A stretch of 64,000 nucleotides of DNA from Actinokineospora auranticolor (lineage in GTDB: Bacteria; Actinomycetota; Actinomycetes; Mycobacteriales; Pseudonocardiaceae): assembly GCF_002934265.1 (NCBI RefSeq), contig NZ_PTIX01000010.1, forward strand, positions 238,095-302,094, read 5' to 3'. The notes beneath the pieces were generated by a model. The model saw only the letters and a program-made list of their open reading frames with translations. It made no database searches and had not been told where the DNA came from. A program made the position numbers and the translations under genes. The stretch's first letter is position 1, and every line of letters begins with the position of its first letter. Shown here one piece after another: positions 1 through 8,577 of this stretch.

Positions 1-677
1 GCGGCCAGCAGCAAACCCGCGCCGAGCAGGGTGAGGGTCGTCCAGCGCGCGGTGGCGCTGGCCGAGGCCGCGTCGGCCACGCCGACCTGGACATCGGCCA
101 GTTCGAGCTGCTGCATCCGGGCCAGGCCCTCGCCCATCTCGTTCATGATGGGCTCGCCGAGGTTGTTGAACCGGATCAGCGCGACCTCGGAGCGGCCCTC
201 CCGGGCGGGCGGGAACACCTGCTCGCCGACCACGCCGACGAGCTTGTCCAGGCCCGCGACGACGCCCTCGACGACGTCCAGGGGCACCGCGGAGAAGTCC
301 GGGTCGGCCTTGATGCCGTCCTCGAACTTCACCAGCGCGGCGCGCAGCGCGCCGATGGCCTCGGTGGCGCCCTTGATCTCGGTCTCCACGCGACCGGTGT
401 CGCTAGTGATGAACGAGGCGTACAGGTGCGACGTCGCGGTGATCGCGACGGAGTTGAAGTTGCTGATCTCCCCCACGGCCGCGGCGTTCTTGCCGAGCCG
501 GGTCGAGGTGTCGGCACCCTGGTCGGTGACCACCATGCCCTGCACGCCGACGCCGATCGCGACCACCGCGGGCAGCGCGATGGCGGCGAAGATCTTGGTG
601 GCCAGCGAGCGGTCGGCCAGGACCCTGCCGAGGAGGCCGCGGCGGGTGCTCGCGGCCGGAGTGGACGACTCGGACAT
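1..677 (-). CDS. Methyl-accepting chemotaxis protein, N-terminal part
   Basis: This is a chemoreceptor that senses ligands outside the cell and signals to CheA through CheW. About 225 N-terminal residues are present and the gene runs off the left edge of the window. Translation from the ATG at 677 gives a short cytoplasmic N-terminus, a hydrophobic segment around residues 28-48 (IFAAIALPAVVAIGVGV), then a helical, Ala/Glu/Val-rich extracytoplasmic sensor region. A second hydrophobic segment begins just before the edge (WTTLTLLGAGLLLA). This is the layout of a four-helix-bundle (4HB_MCP) sensor; the HAMP and signalling domains would lie outside. It is the last gene of the cheA-cheW-receptor operon, 131 bp after cheW. 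The ligand cannot be told from sequence. Confidence 0.85.
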   Translation of the reverse strand, partial: MSESSTPAASTRRGLLGRVLADRSLATKIFAAIALPAVVAIGVGVQGMVVTDQGADTSTRLGKNAAAVGEISNFNSVAITATSHLYASFITSDTGRVETEIKGATEAIGALRAALVKFEDGIKADPDFSAVPLDVVEGVVAGLDKLVGVVGEQVFPPAREGRSEVALIRFNNLGEPIMNEMGEGLARMQQLELADVQVGVADAASASATARWTTLTLLGAGLLLA

Positions 678-808
678 CAGCGCTGTTGCCCTTCGACGGG
701 TCTGGGTGCGGGGCGGCGGGGAGGAGCGGGGGATCCGCGCGAGGCCCCCGGGCGTCGGGTGACGCCCGGGGGCCACAGCGTGGTGGTGTGGAGTTGTTCG
801 CCTGCCTG

Positions 809-1246
809 CTACGCGACCGTGGCTTCGCCGCGCACCGCCGCCCGCGCGTCCAGCGCGAGCATCAGGCGGTCCGCCAGCGGGAACGCCGCGGTGATCAGCT
901 CGCGGGCCGGGCCGCTGAGCGTGTCGGGCACCGGCTCGGCGACCGTGTCCTCCAGCTCGACCACATCGCCGATGCGGTCCACGAGCAGGCTCACCGACTC
1001 GTCGTCGGTGCGGACGATGACGTTCATCGCCGGACCGGTGCGCTCCACCCGCGGCTCACCGAGCCGGACCCGCAGGTCCAGCGCGGCGATGACCTGGCCG
1101 CGGAGGTTGAACAGCCCGCCGACGTGGCCGGGGGCCAGCGGTACCGGGGTGTACTCGGAGAAGGCGAGCACCTCCTGGACCTCGCTCACCTCCAGGCCGA
1201 AGAGCTGGCCTGCCACCTCGAAGGTGGCGTACCTGACGGTGCTCAC
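809..1246 (-). CDS. cheW: Chemotaxis coupling protein CheW
   Basis: CheW links chemoreceptors to the histidine kinase CheA in the membrane signalling array. The 145-residue protein is one CheW domain: the FEVAGQLFGLEVSEVQEVL opening, the GGLFNLRGQVIAALDLR core and a DRIGDVVEL segment are all characteristic. Its length is normal for the family (about 140-160). The GTG start at 1246 overlaps the stop of cheA in a GTGA junction (1243-1246), so the two are probably translationally coupled. The receptor gene follows downstream on the same strand. Confidence 0.92.
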   Translation of the reverse strand: MSTVRYATFEVAGQLFGLEVSEVQEVLAFSEYTPVPLAPGHVGGLFNLRGQVIAALDLRVRLGEPRVERTGPAMNVIVRTDDESVSLLVDRIGDVVELEDTVAEPVPDTLSGPARELITAAFPLADRLMLALDARAAVRGEATVA

Positions 1247-3537
1247 GACGACGCCTCCACGAGGTAGTCCGGGGTCTCGTACTCGGGCAGCTGGAAGTCC
1301 GGGTCGGCGGCCATGATCGCCCGACGCATGTCGAGCAGCTCGGTGACCTTGTCGTCGATGACGGTCGAGCCGGAGAGGCCGTCGCCGTCGGCGGGACCGT
1401 GCGGCGCGGTGTCGTCGACGATGTCGAGGATGCCGTCGACCGCCAGGGCGACCGAGTGGCCGCCGGAGGAGTAGACGACCGCCGGGACGGTGTCGGAGAC
1501 GTCCTCCGACCACGAACCGAGCAGACCGGACAGGCGCAGGACCGGCAGGATCTGGCCCCGGTACTGCACGACCTCGCGGCTGCCGACGCGCTCCACCGCC
1601 GAGACGGGGAACTCCTCGAGCCGGGTGACCATGCTGAGCGGGATCGCGACGCGGCGGTCGCTGACCCGGGTGACCAGCAGGCGGTCGCGGGTCTCGGCGC
1701 GCTGCGCGGCGGCCTCGGCCAGGGCGGCGGCGGCCGCGGCGGCGCGCTCGGCGGAGCCGAGGTGCGCGTTGCGGGCCAGCGCCAGCACGTCGAGGATCAG
1801 CGACACGCGGCCGTCACCGAGGATGGTGGCACCGGCGTAGCAGCCGACGTCCTTGAGGTGGCTGGCCAGCGGCTTGACCACGACCTCCTCGGTGGTGAGC
1901 ACGCGGTCGACGACCAGGCCGAACTCGTGGCCCTCGCCGTTGAGCACGGCGATGTAGATGGCCTCGCCGTTCTCCTCCGGGCGCTCCGCGGGGCCGCCGA
2001 GGGCCTCGTTGAGCCGGACCAGCGGCAGCAGTCGGCCGCGCAGGCGGCAGACCGGGGCGCCGGAGACGTACTCGATGCGCGCCGAGGACTGGCCCTCGAC
2101 GCAGACCAGTTCGCGGACCGACATCTGCGGCAACACGTAGCGCTCGTTGGCGCTCTCCACGATCAGCGCCTGCACGATGGCCAGGGTCAGCGGGATGGTC
2201 AGGCGCCAGGTGGTGCCCTTGCCCACGACCGAGCGCAGGTCGACCGCGCCGCCGATGGCCTCGAGGTTGGTGCGCACGACGTCCATGCCGACACCGCGGC
2301 CGGACACGTTGCTGACCTTGGCGGCGGTCGAGAAGCCGGGCCGGAAGACCAGGCGCAGCACGTCGTCCGGGTCCATGGCCGCGACCTGGGCCTCGGTGAG
2401 CAGGCCGCGCTTGACCGCGGTCGCGCCGATCAGCTTCGGGTCGACGCCCTTGCCGTCGTCGGCGACCTCGACCACGACGTGGCCGTGCTCGTGGTAGGCG
2501 CGCAGGGTGAGCGTGCCGTCGGGGGTCTTGCCCGCCTTGACCCGGTCGTCCGGCGACTCGAGACCGTGGTCGACCGCGTTGCGCACGAGGTGGGTCAGCG
2601 GGTCCTTGACCGCCTCCAGCAGGCTGCGGTCGAGCTCGGTCTCCGCGCCCTCCAGCTCCAGGTTGACCTGGCGGCCCAGCGAGTTGCTCAGGTCGCGGAC
2701 GACCCGGGGCAGCTTGGACCACAGGTGGCTGATGGGCTGCATGCGGGTCTTCATGACCCCTTCCTGCAGCTCACTGGTGATGATGTTCAGGCGCTGCGCG
2801 GCCCGGCCCAGGGTGTGGTCACCGTTGTGCTCGGTGGCGCGCACCATCTGGTTGCGGGTCAGCACCAGCTCGCCGACCAGGCGCATGAGCTTGTCGAGCA
2901 GCTCGACGTCCACGCGGACCGAGGTGTCGGCGACACCGCGGCGGCTGAGGATCGGCTCCTCGGCCGAAGCGGCCTCGGCGGCCGGGGTGGCCTGCGCGGG
3001 GGTCTCGGCGGGGGTCTCGGCGGGGGCCTCGGCGACCTCCGCCTGCTCCACGGGAGCGGCCTCGGCGGCGGGCGCCTCGGCGGCGTCGGCCTTGGGGGCC
3101 TCGGCCGGAGCCGCGTTACCGGCGCCGTCGGCGGCGGGCAACGGGGCGGGCTCACCGGCGATGCAGGCCTCGACCTCGACGACGGTGTCGCGGATGTCGA
3201 TGTCGCCCTCGCGGCCGTCGCGCTCGATCTCCGCCAGCAGGGCGCGGACGACGTCCACGACGCGCAGCAGCACGTCGGCGCCGCGGCGGTCGAGGGTCTG
3301 CACACCGTCACGCAGGCGGGCCAGCAGCGACTCACCGGCGTGGGTCACCTGCTCCAGCTTCGCGAACGCGAGGAAGCCAGAGGTGCCCTTGATGGTGTGA
3401 ATGGTGCGGAACACGCTCGCGAGCCGGTCGCGCGCGGTTGGGTCGCGCTCGAGCGCGACGAGGTCTTGGTCCAACTGGTCGAGATTCTCGTAGCTCTCGA
3501 CCAGGAATTCCTGGACCACATCATCGAAGTCTTCCAC
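1243..3537 (-). CDS. cheA: Chemotaxis histidine kinase CheA with two CheW-like domains
   Basis: CheA autophosphorylates in response to receptor state and passes phosphate to response regulators. The 764-residue protein starts with an HPt domain carrying the phosphorylated His (RTIHTIKGTSGF, His47). An Ala/Pro/Glu-rich linker (about 130-195), the P3 dimerization helices (from VDVELLDKLMRLVGELVLTR) and a HATPase domain follow. The HATPase has the N box (HLVRNAVDHGLES), G1 box (ADDGKGVDP) and GRGVGMDVV. Two CheW-like regulatory domains close the protein; most CheA proteins have one. No CheY-binding P2 domain is obvious in the linker. It is the first gene of the operon. No cheY, cheB or cheR lies in this window. 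The start is GTG at 3537. Confidence 0.95.
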   Translation of the reverse strand: MEDFDDVVQEFLVESYENLDQLDQDLVALERDPTARDRLASVFRTIHTIKGTSGFLAFAKLEQVTHAGESLLARLRDGVQTLDRRGADVLLRVVDVVRALLAEIERDGREGDIDIRDTVVEVEACIAGEPAPLPAADGAGNAAPAEAPKADAAEAPAAEAAPVEQAEVAEAPAETPAETPAQATPAAEAASAEEPILSRRGVADTSVRVDVELLDKLMRLVGELVLTRNQMVRATEHNGDHTLGRAAQRLNIITSELQEGVMKTRMQPISHLWSKLPRVVRDLSNSLGRQVNLELEGAETELDRSLLEAVKDPLTHLVRNAVDHGLESPDDRVKAGKTPDGTLTLRAYHEHGHVVVEVADDGKGVDPKLIGATAVKRGLLTEAQVAAMDPDDVLRLVFRPGFSTAAKVSNVSGRGVGMDVVRTNLEAIGGAVDLRSVVGKGTTWRLTIPLTLAIVQALIVESANERYVLPQMSVRELVCVEGQSSARIEYVSGAPVCRLRGRLLPLVRLNEALGGPAERPEENGEAIYIAVLNGEGHEFGLVVDRVLTTEEVVVKPLASHLKDVGCYAGATILGDGRVSLILDVLALARNAHLGSAERAAAAAAALAEAAAQRAETRDRLLVTRVSDRRVAIPLSMVTRLEEFPVSAVERVGSREVVQYRGQILPVLRLSGLLGSWSEDVSDTVPAVVYSSGGHSVALAVDGILDIVDDTAPHGPADGDGLSGSTVIDDKVTELLDMRRAIMAADPDFQLPEYETPDYLVEASS

Positions 3538-3743
3538 GCTCCACCACGCTTCGCTTCCAGGTCAGGTGTCGCCCAATCCCATCGGCGCGGCCGGGAGGCG
3601 CATGAGGGATTGGAGCCGGGTTTTCCGAAGACCCCCCAACCGGGGGTTGTCATCCGGCGTTCCACCGCAGCTCCCGCGACGTTCACCGGGCCCTGCGACG
3701 TTCCAGCGACCCTTTCGGCGTCGGGACGGGAGACTTGAGGGAC

Positions 3744-4253
3744 ATGCCTGGTGCGCGCGCTCCGGTCGCGCTCGCGGTCGTGGTCGGCACGCTGGTCGGG
3801 AGCGCGGTCCCGGCGGCGGCCGACGCCGAGTTCGTGGTCACCGTTTCCGACGGTGACCTGCTCATCTCCGTCGACCGGGAGCGGGCGGCGCTGCTCCCGT
3901 CGGTGCTCGCCGGGGCCCGGTACGCGGTGACCGGGTCGCTGGGCACGCTGACCGTCGTCGACACCCGGGTGGGTGACCCGGGGTGGAACGCGGCGGGCCA
4001 GGTCAGCTCGTTCGTCACGGGGTCGGGCGCGGTCCCGGGGTACCCGCTGTCCTGGACCCCCGAGGTGCTCGACCACTCCTCCGTGCAGGTGCTGACCGTC
4101 GGGTCGGTCGTCCGCGGCCTGGGCGCGAGCCGGGTGCTGGCGGTCGCGGGTCCGGCGGCCGGGCGCGGCACCGCGCGGCTGACGGCCGGGCTGGAGGTCC
4201 TGCTGCCCGATCCCGGCGAGACCGCGGCGGTCCTCACCATCACCGTCATCTAG
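3744..4253 (+). CDS. Secreted WxL-like domain protein
   Basis: Probably an exported or cell-surface protein of unknown role. The 169-residue product has a short signal peptide (ALAVVVGTLVGSAVPAAADA) followed by a beta-rich domain. It contains a GDPGWNAAGQVSSFV segment, a GYPLSWTPEVL segment and a C-terminal LLPDPGETAAVLTITVI strand. These resemble the WxL domain that in Firmicutes anchors proteins non-covalently to peptidoglycan; in place of strict Trp-x-Leu motifs there are GW and SW contexts. The ATG at 3744 is preferred over a TTG at 3735 because a GGGAG lies 11 nt upstream. It is transcribed divergently from cheA. The WxL assignment is by resemblance only. Confidence 0.6.
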   Translation: MPGARAPVALAVVVGTLVGSAVPAAADAEFVVTVSDGDLLISVDRERAALLPSVLAGARYAVTGSLGTLTVVDTRVGDPGWNAAGQVSSFVTGSGAVPGYPLSWTPEVLDHSSVQVLTVGSVVRGLGASRVLAVAGPAAGRGTARLTAGLEVLLPDPGETAAVLTITVI

Positions 4254-4274
4254 CGGGCGCGTGTGGACGCGCGG

Positions 4275-4307
4275 CGAGGGGAGCCCCCGGTTTCGGGGCT
4301 CCCCTCG
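4275..4307. terminator. Bidirectional intrinsic terminator
   Basis: A perfect 13-bp GC-rich stem (cgaggggagcccc and its complement) has a 7-nt loop. It sits between two convergent genes ending at 4253 and 4331. There is no clear U-tract, as is usual in actinomycetes. Confidence 0.8.
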
Positions 4308-4330
4308 TCATCCGTGCCCTCCCGAGGGCC

Positions 4331-4795
4331 TTACGCGACCACCTCCACCACGTCCCCGGGCGCCAGGCCCCGGTAGAAGGCCTTGGCGGCCGCCTTGGAC
4401 AGGTGGACGCAGCCGTGCGAGAGCTGCTTGAGGCTGCCCTGGTGGAAGGCGACACCGCTGGTCGTGAAGAACACCGAGTACGGCATGGGCCCGTTGAAGG
4501 CCCTGCTGTAGTGGTCGATGTCCTTGTAGGTCACCTTGAACGAACCGGTCGGTGTTTCGTGACCGGGCCGCCCGACGGTGATGGGCACCGAGCCGTAGGT
4601 GACGGCACCGCGGTTCATCAGCCACGCGGCGTTCGCGCTCAACGACACGCACGCCTTGGCCGCGGTGCTGCAAGGGGCCTCGGCCGCGCTCGCCTGCGGC
4701 GCGACCAGCACCCCCACGGCTCCCGTGGCCGCCGTAGCGGTGACCACGCCCAGCACGCGCCCGACCGTGCGCTTCGATCCCAGCCTCGACCTCAC
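4331..4795 (-). CDS. Small secreted L,D-transpeptidase (YkuD domain)
   Basis: This enzyme probably forms 3-3 peptidoglycan cross-links or attaches proteins to the wall, acting outside the membrane. The 154-residue product has a signal peptide (residues 1-38, ending PQASAA) and one YkuD domain. The catalytic motif SHGCVHL carries Cys129, and His118 lies in FHQG upstream. The PTGSFKV strand and GDVVEVV end are typical. It is shorter than the mycobacterial Ldt proteins, with no immunoglobulin-like domains before the catalytic domain. The GTG start at 4795 is chosen because GGGAGG lies 6 nt upstream; an open frame continues far upstream but lacks coding character there. Confidence 0.88.
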   Translation of the reverse strand: MRSRLGSKRTVGRVLGVVTATAATGAVGVLVAPQASAAEAPCSTAAKACVSLSANAAWLMNRGAVTYGSVPITVGRPGHETPTGSFKVTYKDIDHYSRAFNGPMPYSVFFTTSGVAFHQGSLKQLSHGCVHLSKAAAKAFYRGLAPGDVVEVVA

Positions 4796-5010
4796 TGTGG
4801 GCCTCCCATCCGCCCTGTCCGTGCTCCGGGCTCGTGTTCGGTTCGCGATCGCCTCGCGGTATCGGGTAGCGCTTAAGTACCACCAAACCCGGCGGCCCAA
4901 TCGGGTAATCGTTCCCGACCGAATCCGATTCGATTTCAGGACGGGTTCAGCGCCCTTCCAACATCCGAGAAACGCCCACCTCCCGAGGTCTGAGCCGTCA
5001 GACTTCCGCC

Positions 5011-5250
5011 ATGGGACATGAGGAGCGCATTCACCCGGTCGTCGGACGACCGGGGCGCCGCGGACTGCTGCCCCTGGCGCTCGCCGCCCTCGGGGCCGCG
5101 CTCTACCCGCACCCGGACTTCCGCTGGCCGCAGCACGCGGACCGCGCCGCGCCCGGGGTGGCCCCGGCGCACGGCCACCCGGAACGCCTCGGCACACGGC
5201 CCACGAGGGCCGAACGGGCACTTTTCCGCCGATGGTCCATCGGGGCCTGA
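5011..5250 (+). CDS. Possible small single-pass membrane protein
   Basis: I do not recognise this 79-residue protein. Support for it is a strong G/C preference at third codon positions and one hydrophobic segment (GLLPLALAALGAALY, about residues 18-32) after a basic stretch, which could be a signal anchor. No good ribosome-binding site precedes the ATG. It ends 67 bp before the next gene on the same strand. It may be real or a chance GC-rich frame. Confidence 0.35.
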   Translation: MGHEERIHPVVGRPGRRGLLPLALAALGAALYPHPDFRWPQHADRAAPGVAPAHGHPERLGTRPTRAERALFRRWSIGA

Positions 5251-5317
5251 TCGAAGGGTTTACGGTTTTCTCCTGACCGCGGTCCGCTTCGCGGTCGAGA
5301 AAGCCGAGGAGGTCCCC

Positions 5318-6001
5318 ATGGCCACGGTGTCCCCACGCGATGGGCTGGTCCATTCCTACCTTTACCTGCGGCGCGCGATCGGCGTGCTCGGCGTCGCCCT
5401 TCCGGTTCTGCTGATCGTCGGCAACCTGGTCGCCGACGACGGCATGCGCGACTCGATCAGCGGCTACTACTACAGCGACGTGCGCGACCTGCTGGTCGGC
5501 ACCATGTGCGCGGTAGGCGTCTTCCTGTTGTCCTACCGGGGCTACGACTCGGCGGACGACATCGCGGGCAACATCGCCGCCGCGGGCGCCGTCGGGCTCG
5601 CGGTGTTCCCCACCGCGCCGGACAACCCCATCGGCGGGGACACGGTCATCGGTGTGCTGCACGCGGTGTTCGCGGTCGTGTTCTTCCTGACCCTGGCGTA
5701 CTTCAGCGCCGTGCTGTTCCGCCGCAGCGACGATCCGAACCCGACACCGCGCAAGGTGGCGCGCAACCACGTGTACCTGGTGTGCGGCATCGTGATCGTG
5801 GTCTGCCTGGCGCTGGTCGGGGTGTGCGGGTTCCTCTTCGAGTCCCAGATGGCCGCCGCGCGGCCGGTGCTGTGGCTGGAGGCGCTGGCCATCTTCGCCT
5901 TCGGCTTCTCCTGGCTGACCAAGGGTGAGGCGATCCTGGGCGACCTCGGCCCGGCTCTCGCGCCGCGCGGTGTGGTCGCGGGCGAAAGCGTTGCCGGGTA
6001 A
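5318..6001 (+). CDS. Conserved multi-pass membrane protein, DUF998-like
   Basis: An integral membrane protein of unknown function, 227 residues with about six hydrophobic segments. The first is near residues 20-38 (IGVLGVALPVLLIVGNLV); a conserved-looking loop SISGYYYSDVRDLLVG follows; further segments occur at VGLAVF, VLHAVFAVVFFLTLAYF, VYLVCGIVIVVCLALVGVCGF and LWLEALAIFAFGFSWL. The pattern resembles the DUF998 group of actinobacterial membrane proteins. The ATG at 5318 has GAGGAGG 5 nt upstream, which fixes the start inside a longer open frame. The terminal segment ends WLTKGEAILGD. Confidence 0.75.
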   Translation: MATVSPRDGLVHSYLYLRRAIGVLGVALPVLLIVGNLVADDGMRDSISGYYYSDVRDLLVGTMCAVGVFLLSYRGYDSADDIAGNIAAAGAVGLAVFPTAPDNPIGGDTVIGVLHAVFAVVFFLTLAYFSAVLFRRSDDPNPTPRKVARNHVYLVCGIVIVVCLALVGVCGFLFESQMAAARPVLWLEALAIFAFGFSWLTKGEAILGDLGPALAPRGVVAGESVAG

Positions 6002-6193
6002 CGATTTCCCGCCGAATCGAGCACGACCCGCGATCCTGCCGGACCGAGGGCGGCCTGCGGTCCGTCCCGGGGAACGACGCGGCCCGCGGTCGGGGCGCAG
6101 CCACCGTCCTGGCTGCGGGTCCCGACCACGGGCCGTGGGGCGCCGGTGTCGCGTGCTGTGTCGATGCGGCGCCCCGGTCCTCGTGCCGACCGG

Positions 6194-6910
6194 CTAGCTG
6201 CCGATCTGCTGGCGGATCCAGCTCAGGTGGTAGGCGATGCCGGTGTAGAGGGTGGTGGTGGCGCACTCGCCGCCGTTGTCGCCGGGGCCGTGGGTCTCGC
6301 CGACCAGCGTCCAGTTGCCGCGGGTGCCGACGATGGCCGGGCCGCCGGAGTCGCCGTGGCAGGCCGAGTGGCCGCGGTCGCCGGAGACGCAGATGTCGTT
6401 GGCGGTACCGCCACCGGCCCGGCAGCGGCTGCTGGCGAGCAGGGTCAGGTCGATCTCCTGCAGCGTGTTGGGCTGGCTGCAGGACGGCCAGCTCGTGCAG
6501 CCCCAGCCGATCAGCCGCACCGAGCCGCCCGCGGCGGGGTTCGAGGTGGCCATCTTGACCGGGGTCTGGCGGGACGCGGTGGTGGTGTGCATCACCGTCA
6601 GGTCGGTGCCCGGCTTGGTGATGCGCCGGTCGATCCGCAGCACCTCACCACCGGAGCTCTTGGAGATCGAGCCGACCCGGCCCGACGACGCGCTGCCGCA
6701 GTGGTTGGCGGTCACGATCCACTGAGGGGCGACGAGGCTGCCGCCGCACCCGTTGCTGAGCGAGACCATCCAGGAGTAGGTCTCGGTGGCCCCGTGGCCA
6801 CCGATGATCGACGGCTGGGCCTCGCCCGCCGACGCCGAACCACCGGCACCGGCCACGACCGAGAGCACCACCGCACCGACCCCGAGCAGGGCCGCGAGAA
6901 ATCTACGCAT
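6194..6910 (-). CDS. Secreted trypsin-like serine protease (S1 family)
   Basis: An exported endopeptidase of 238 residues. A signal peptide covers residues 1-28, followed by a short propeptide and a mature N-terminus at IIGGHG (Ile35). The catalytic triad is visible: His70 in VTANHC, Asp103 in GTDLTV and Ser188 in CHGDSGGP. The histidine context is TANHC rather than the usual TAAHC. Paired cysteines (such as C55/C71 and C173/C184) suggest normal disulfides. The S1-pocket region has SACHGDSGG in place of the common DACQGDSGG. The Asp six residues before the nucleophile is therefore Ser182, so Arg/Lys preference is doubtful. It is monocistronic, with an AT-richer upstream region at 6911-7197. 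Confidence 0.92.
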   Translation of the reverse strand: MRRFLAALLGVGAVVLSVVAGAGGSASAGEAQPSIIGGHGATETYSWMVSLSNGCGGSLVAPQWIVTANHCGSASSGRVGSISKSSGGEVLRIDRRITKPGTDLTVMHTTTASRQTPVKMATSNPAAGGSVRLIGWGCTSWPSCSQPNTLQEIDLTLLASSRCRAGGGTANDICVSGDRGHSACHGDSGGPAIVGTRGNWTLVGETHGPGDNGGECATTTLYTGIAYHLSWIRQQIGS

Positions 6911-7089
6911 AGGAGTCTTCCAATCGGCGGATCAACTCCGCCAGCAGGGTTGACAAAAAGGGCAGGAGATAATCGCGAAATGCCGGCGACAGTGGGGACG
7001 TACGCACACCGGACAACTTCGCCCGTTGAATATGCACCGATTCGTGATCAGGGCGCAACCCCGACACTTCCAGACTTCGAGACGATTAT

Positions 7090-7106
7090 TGCCAGATTAA
7101 CTGGCA
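7090..7106. promoter_or_regulatory. Inverted repeat in an AT-rich gap
   Basis: TGCCAG, 5 nt, CTGGCA is a perfect 6-bp inverted repeat in a 287-bp gap (6911-7197). This gap is noticeably more AT-rich than its surroundings. It lies about 180 bp upstream of the serine protease and downstream of the epimerase gene. It could be an operator or part of a terminator. Confidence 0.3.
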
Positions 7107-7197
7107 TAGCCAGGATTTATCGCGCCACTTTATGGCCAGGGCGATAGATCCGATTTGCCCTCGATGTCGAATATCCTACCGAAGTATCGGTGGGAAT

Positions 7198-8400
7198 TCA
7201 CGCCCGCACGGCGACGGCGGCGGCCGGGGCGAGCGGCAGCAGCGGGAACAGCGCGGCCTGGTAGGCGTGGTAGCTGTCGGGCTTGCCGGACCAGACGGTG
7301 CTCGCCCGGACCCCGCCCGGGGTCACCTCGTGCCACCAGCCGCCGTGCTCGGCGTCCACGTGGTGCCGGACGGCGAAGTCCCAGAAACCGGCGTACCAGC
7401 GGTCGTACCCGGGTTTCCCGGTGCGCCGGGCCAGCGCGGACGCGGCCAGTACCGCCTCGGCCACCACCCAGTGCATGCGCTCGCGCACCACCGGCCGGTC
7501 GTCCCAGTCGAGGGTGTAGGCGAAGCCGGGGTGCCCGTCGACGGCCCAGCCGCGCCGGGTCGCGGAGTCGAACAGCGCGGCGGCGTCGGCGACCAACCAG
7601 TCCGGTGCCGCGGCGCCGAGCGCGGCTTCCAGGTGCAGCAGCAGCCGCGCCCATTCCAGCCAGTGCCCGATGGTGCCGCCGTAGGGCCGGAAGGGGTGGC
7701 GGGGGTCGTCGCGGTTGTAGTCGAGGTCGGGTTCCCAGTCGGCCGTGAAATGCTCGGGAACGCGCCAGTCGTGCGCGGCGGACACCTCGTGCGCGATCCG
7801 CGTCGCGATATCCAGCGCGCGCCGGTGCCAGATCCGGTCACCGGTCACGTCGCCCGCGGCCAGGAACGCCTCGACGAAGTGCATCGCGCTGTTGGCGCCC
7901 CGGTAGTCCTCGGTTTCGGTCCAGCCGCGGTCCCAGCTCTCCAGCGGCAGCGAACCGTCCCAGAACCGGGTCTCGACGACCTCGCACGCCTCGGCCAGCA
8001 GCGCGTCGGCGCCGGACCTGCCCGCCGCGTGCGCGCCGCAGGCGGCCAGCAGGACGAAGGCGTGGTCGTAGGCGGCCTTGCGCGGGTCGGCGAGCGAGGC
8101 GAACCAGCCGCCGTGCTCGGCGTCGCGCAGCGGGCCGCGCAGGGCGGCCACGCCGTGGTCGACCAGCGCGGCGGCGCCCGGGTTCCCGAGGCCGTCCTCC
8201 AGCGCGAAGACGTGCGTCATCCGAGCGGTGATCCACGTGGCCACCGGCTGGTCCGGCTGGTGCCCGCCGGTCGCGTCGAGCCAGCGGAACCCGCCCGCCG
8301 GGTCGGGGGAACGGGCCGCGAACGCCGCCAGCGACGCCCGGTGCGCCGCCAACCACTCGGCGTCCGGGGTGAAGCCACCAGAACCAGGGAACTCGCGCAC
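7198..8400 (-). CDS. N-acylglucosamine 2-epimerase family sugar isomerase
   Basis: A cytoplasmic (alpha/alpha)6-barrel enzyme interconverting aldoses and ketoses or epimers. The 400-residue length and motifs match the AGE / YihS / mannose isomerase family: ARMTHVFALEDGLG, EHGGWFASL, KAAYDHAFVLLA, the paired-acid region WDRGWTETEDYRGANSAMHFVEAFLA, and the C-terminal AEHGGWWHEVTPGG and WSGKPDSYHAYQAALFPL. D-mannose isomerase is the likeliest activity, since the ANSAMH and KPDSYH motifs agree with that branch, but substrate is inferred. The GTG start at 8400 follows a GGTGAGGG. It stands alone on the minus strand, divergent from cmk. Confidence 0.88.
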   Translation of the reverse strand: MREFPGSGGFTPDAEWLAAHRASLAAFAARSPDPAGGFRWLDATGGHQPDQPVATWITARMTHVFALEDGLGNPGAAALVDHGVAALRGPLRDAEHGGWFASLADPRKAAYDHAFVLLAACGAHAAGRSGADALLAEACEVVETRFWDGSLPLESWDRGWTETEDYRGANSAMHFVEAFLAAGDVTGDRIWHRRALDIATRIAHEVSAAHDWRVPEHFTADWEPDLDYNRDDPRHPFRPYGGTIGHWLEWARLLLHLEAALGAAAPDWLVADAAALFDSATRRGWAVDGHPGFAYTLDWDDRPVVRERMHWVVAEAVLAASALARRTGKPGYDRWYAGFWDFAVRHHVDAEHGGWWHEVTPGGVRASTVWSGKPDSYHAYQAALFPLLPLAPAAAVAVRA

Positions 8401-8577
8401 CGGCCACCCTCACCTGACTCGACTACGTCGGGACACTGCGCCCCATTCTCCCCGGTGTCGCGGCTCGATGAGCGCCCCGACTCCCGGGCGGGTGGGTGCG
8501 GCCAGGCAGAATAGTGCGCCGGTGCTCCGGTCTACCGGTACGCCGAAGCACCGGTACGCGAACTGGGAGGCAAGACG

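Noticed and set aside
1399..3738. 779-codon open frame antisense to cheA
   Set aside because: A shadow of the cheA reading frame in GC-rich DNA; repetitive Asp/Gly/Val/Arg composition and no domain.
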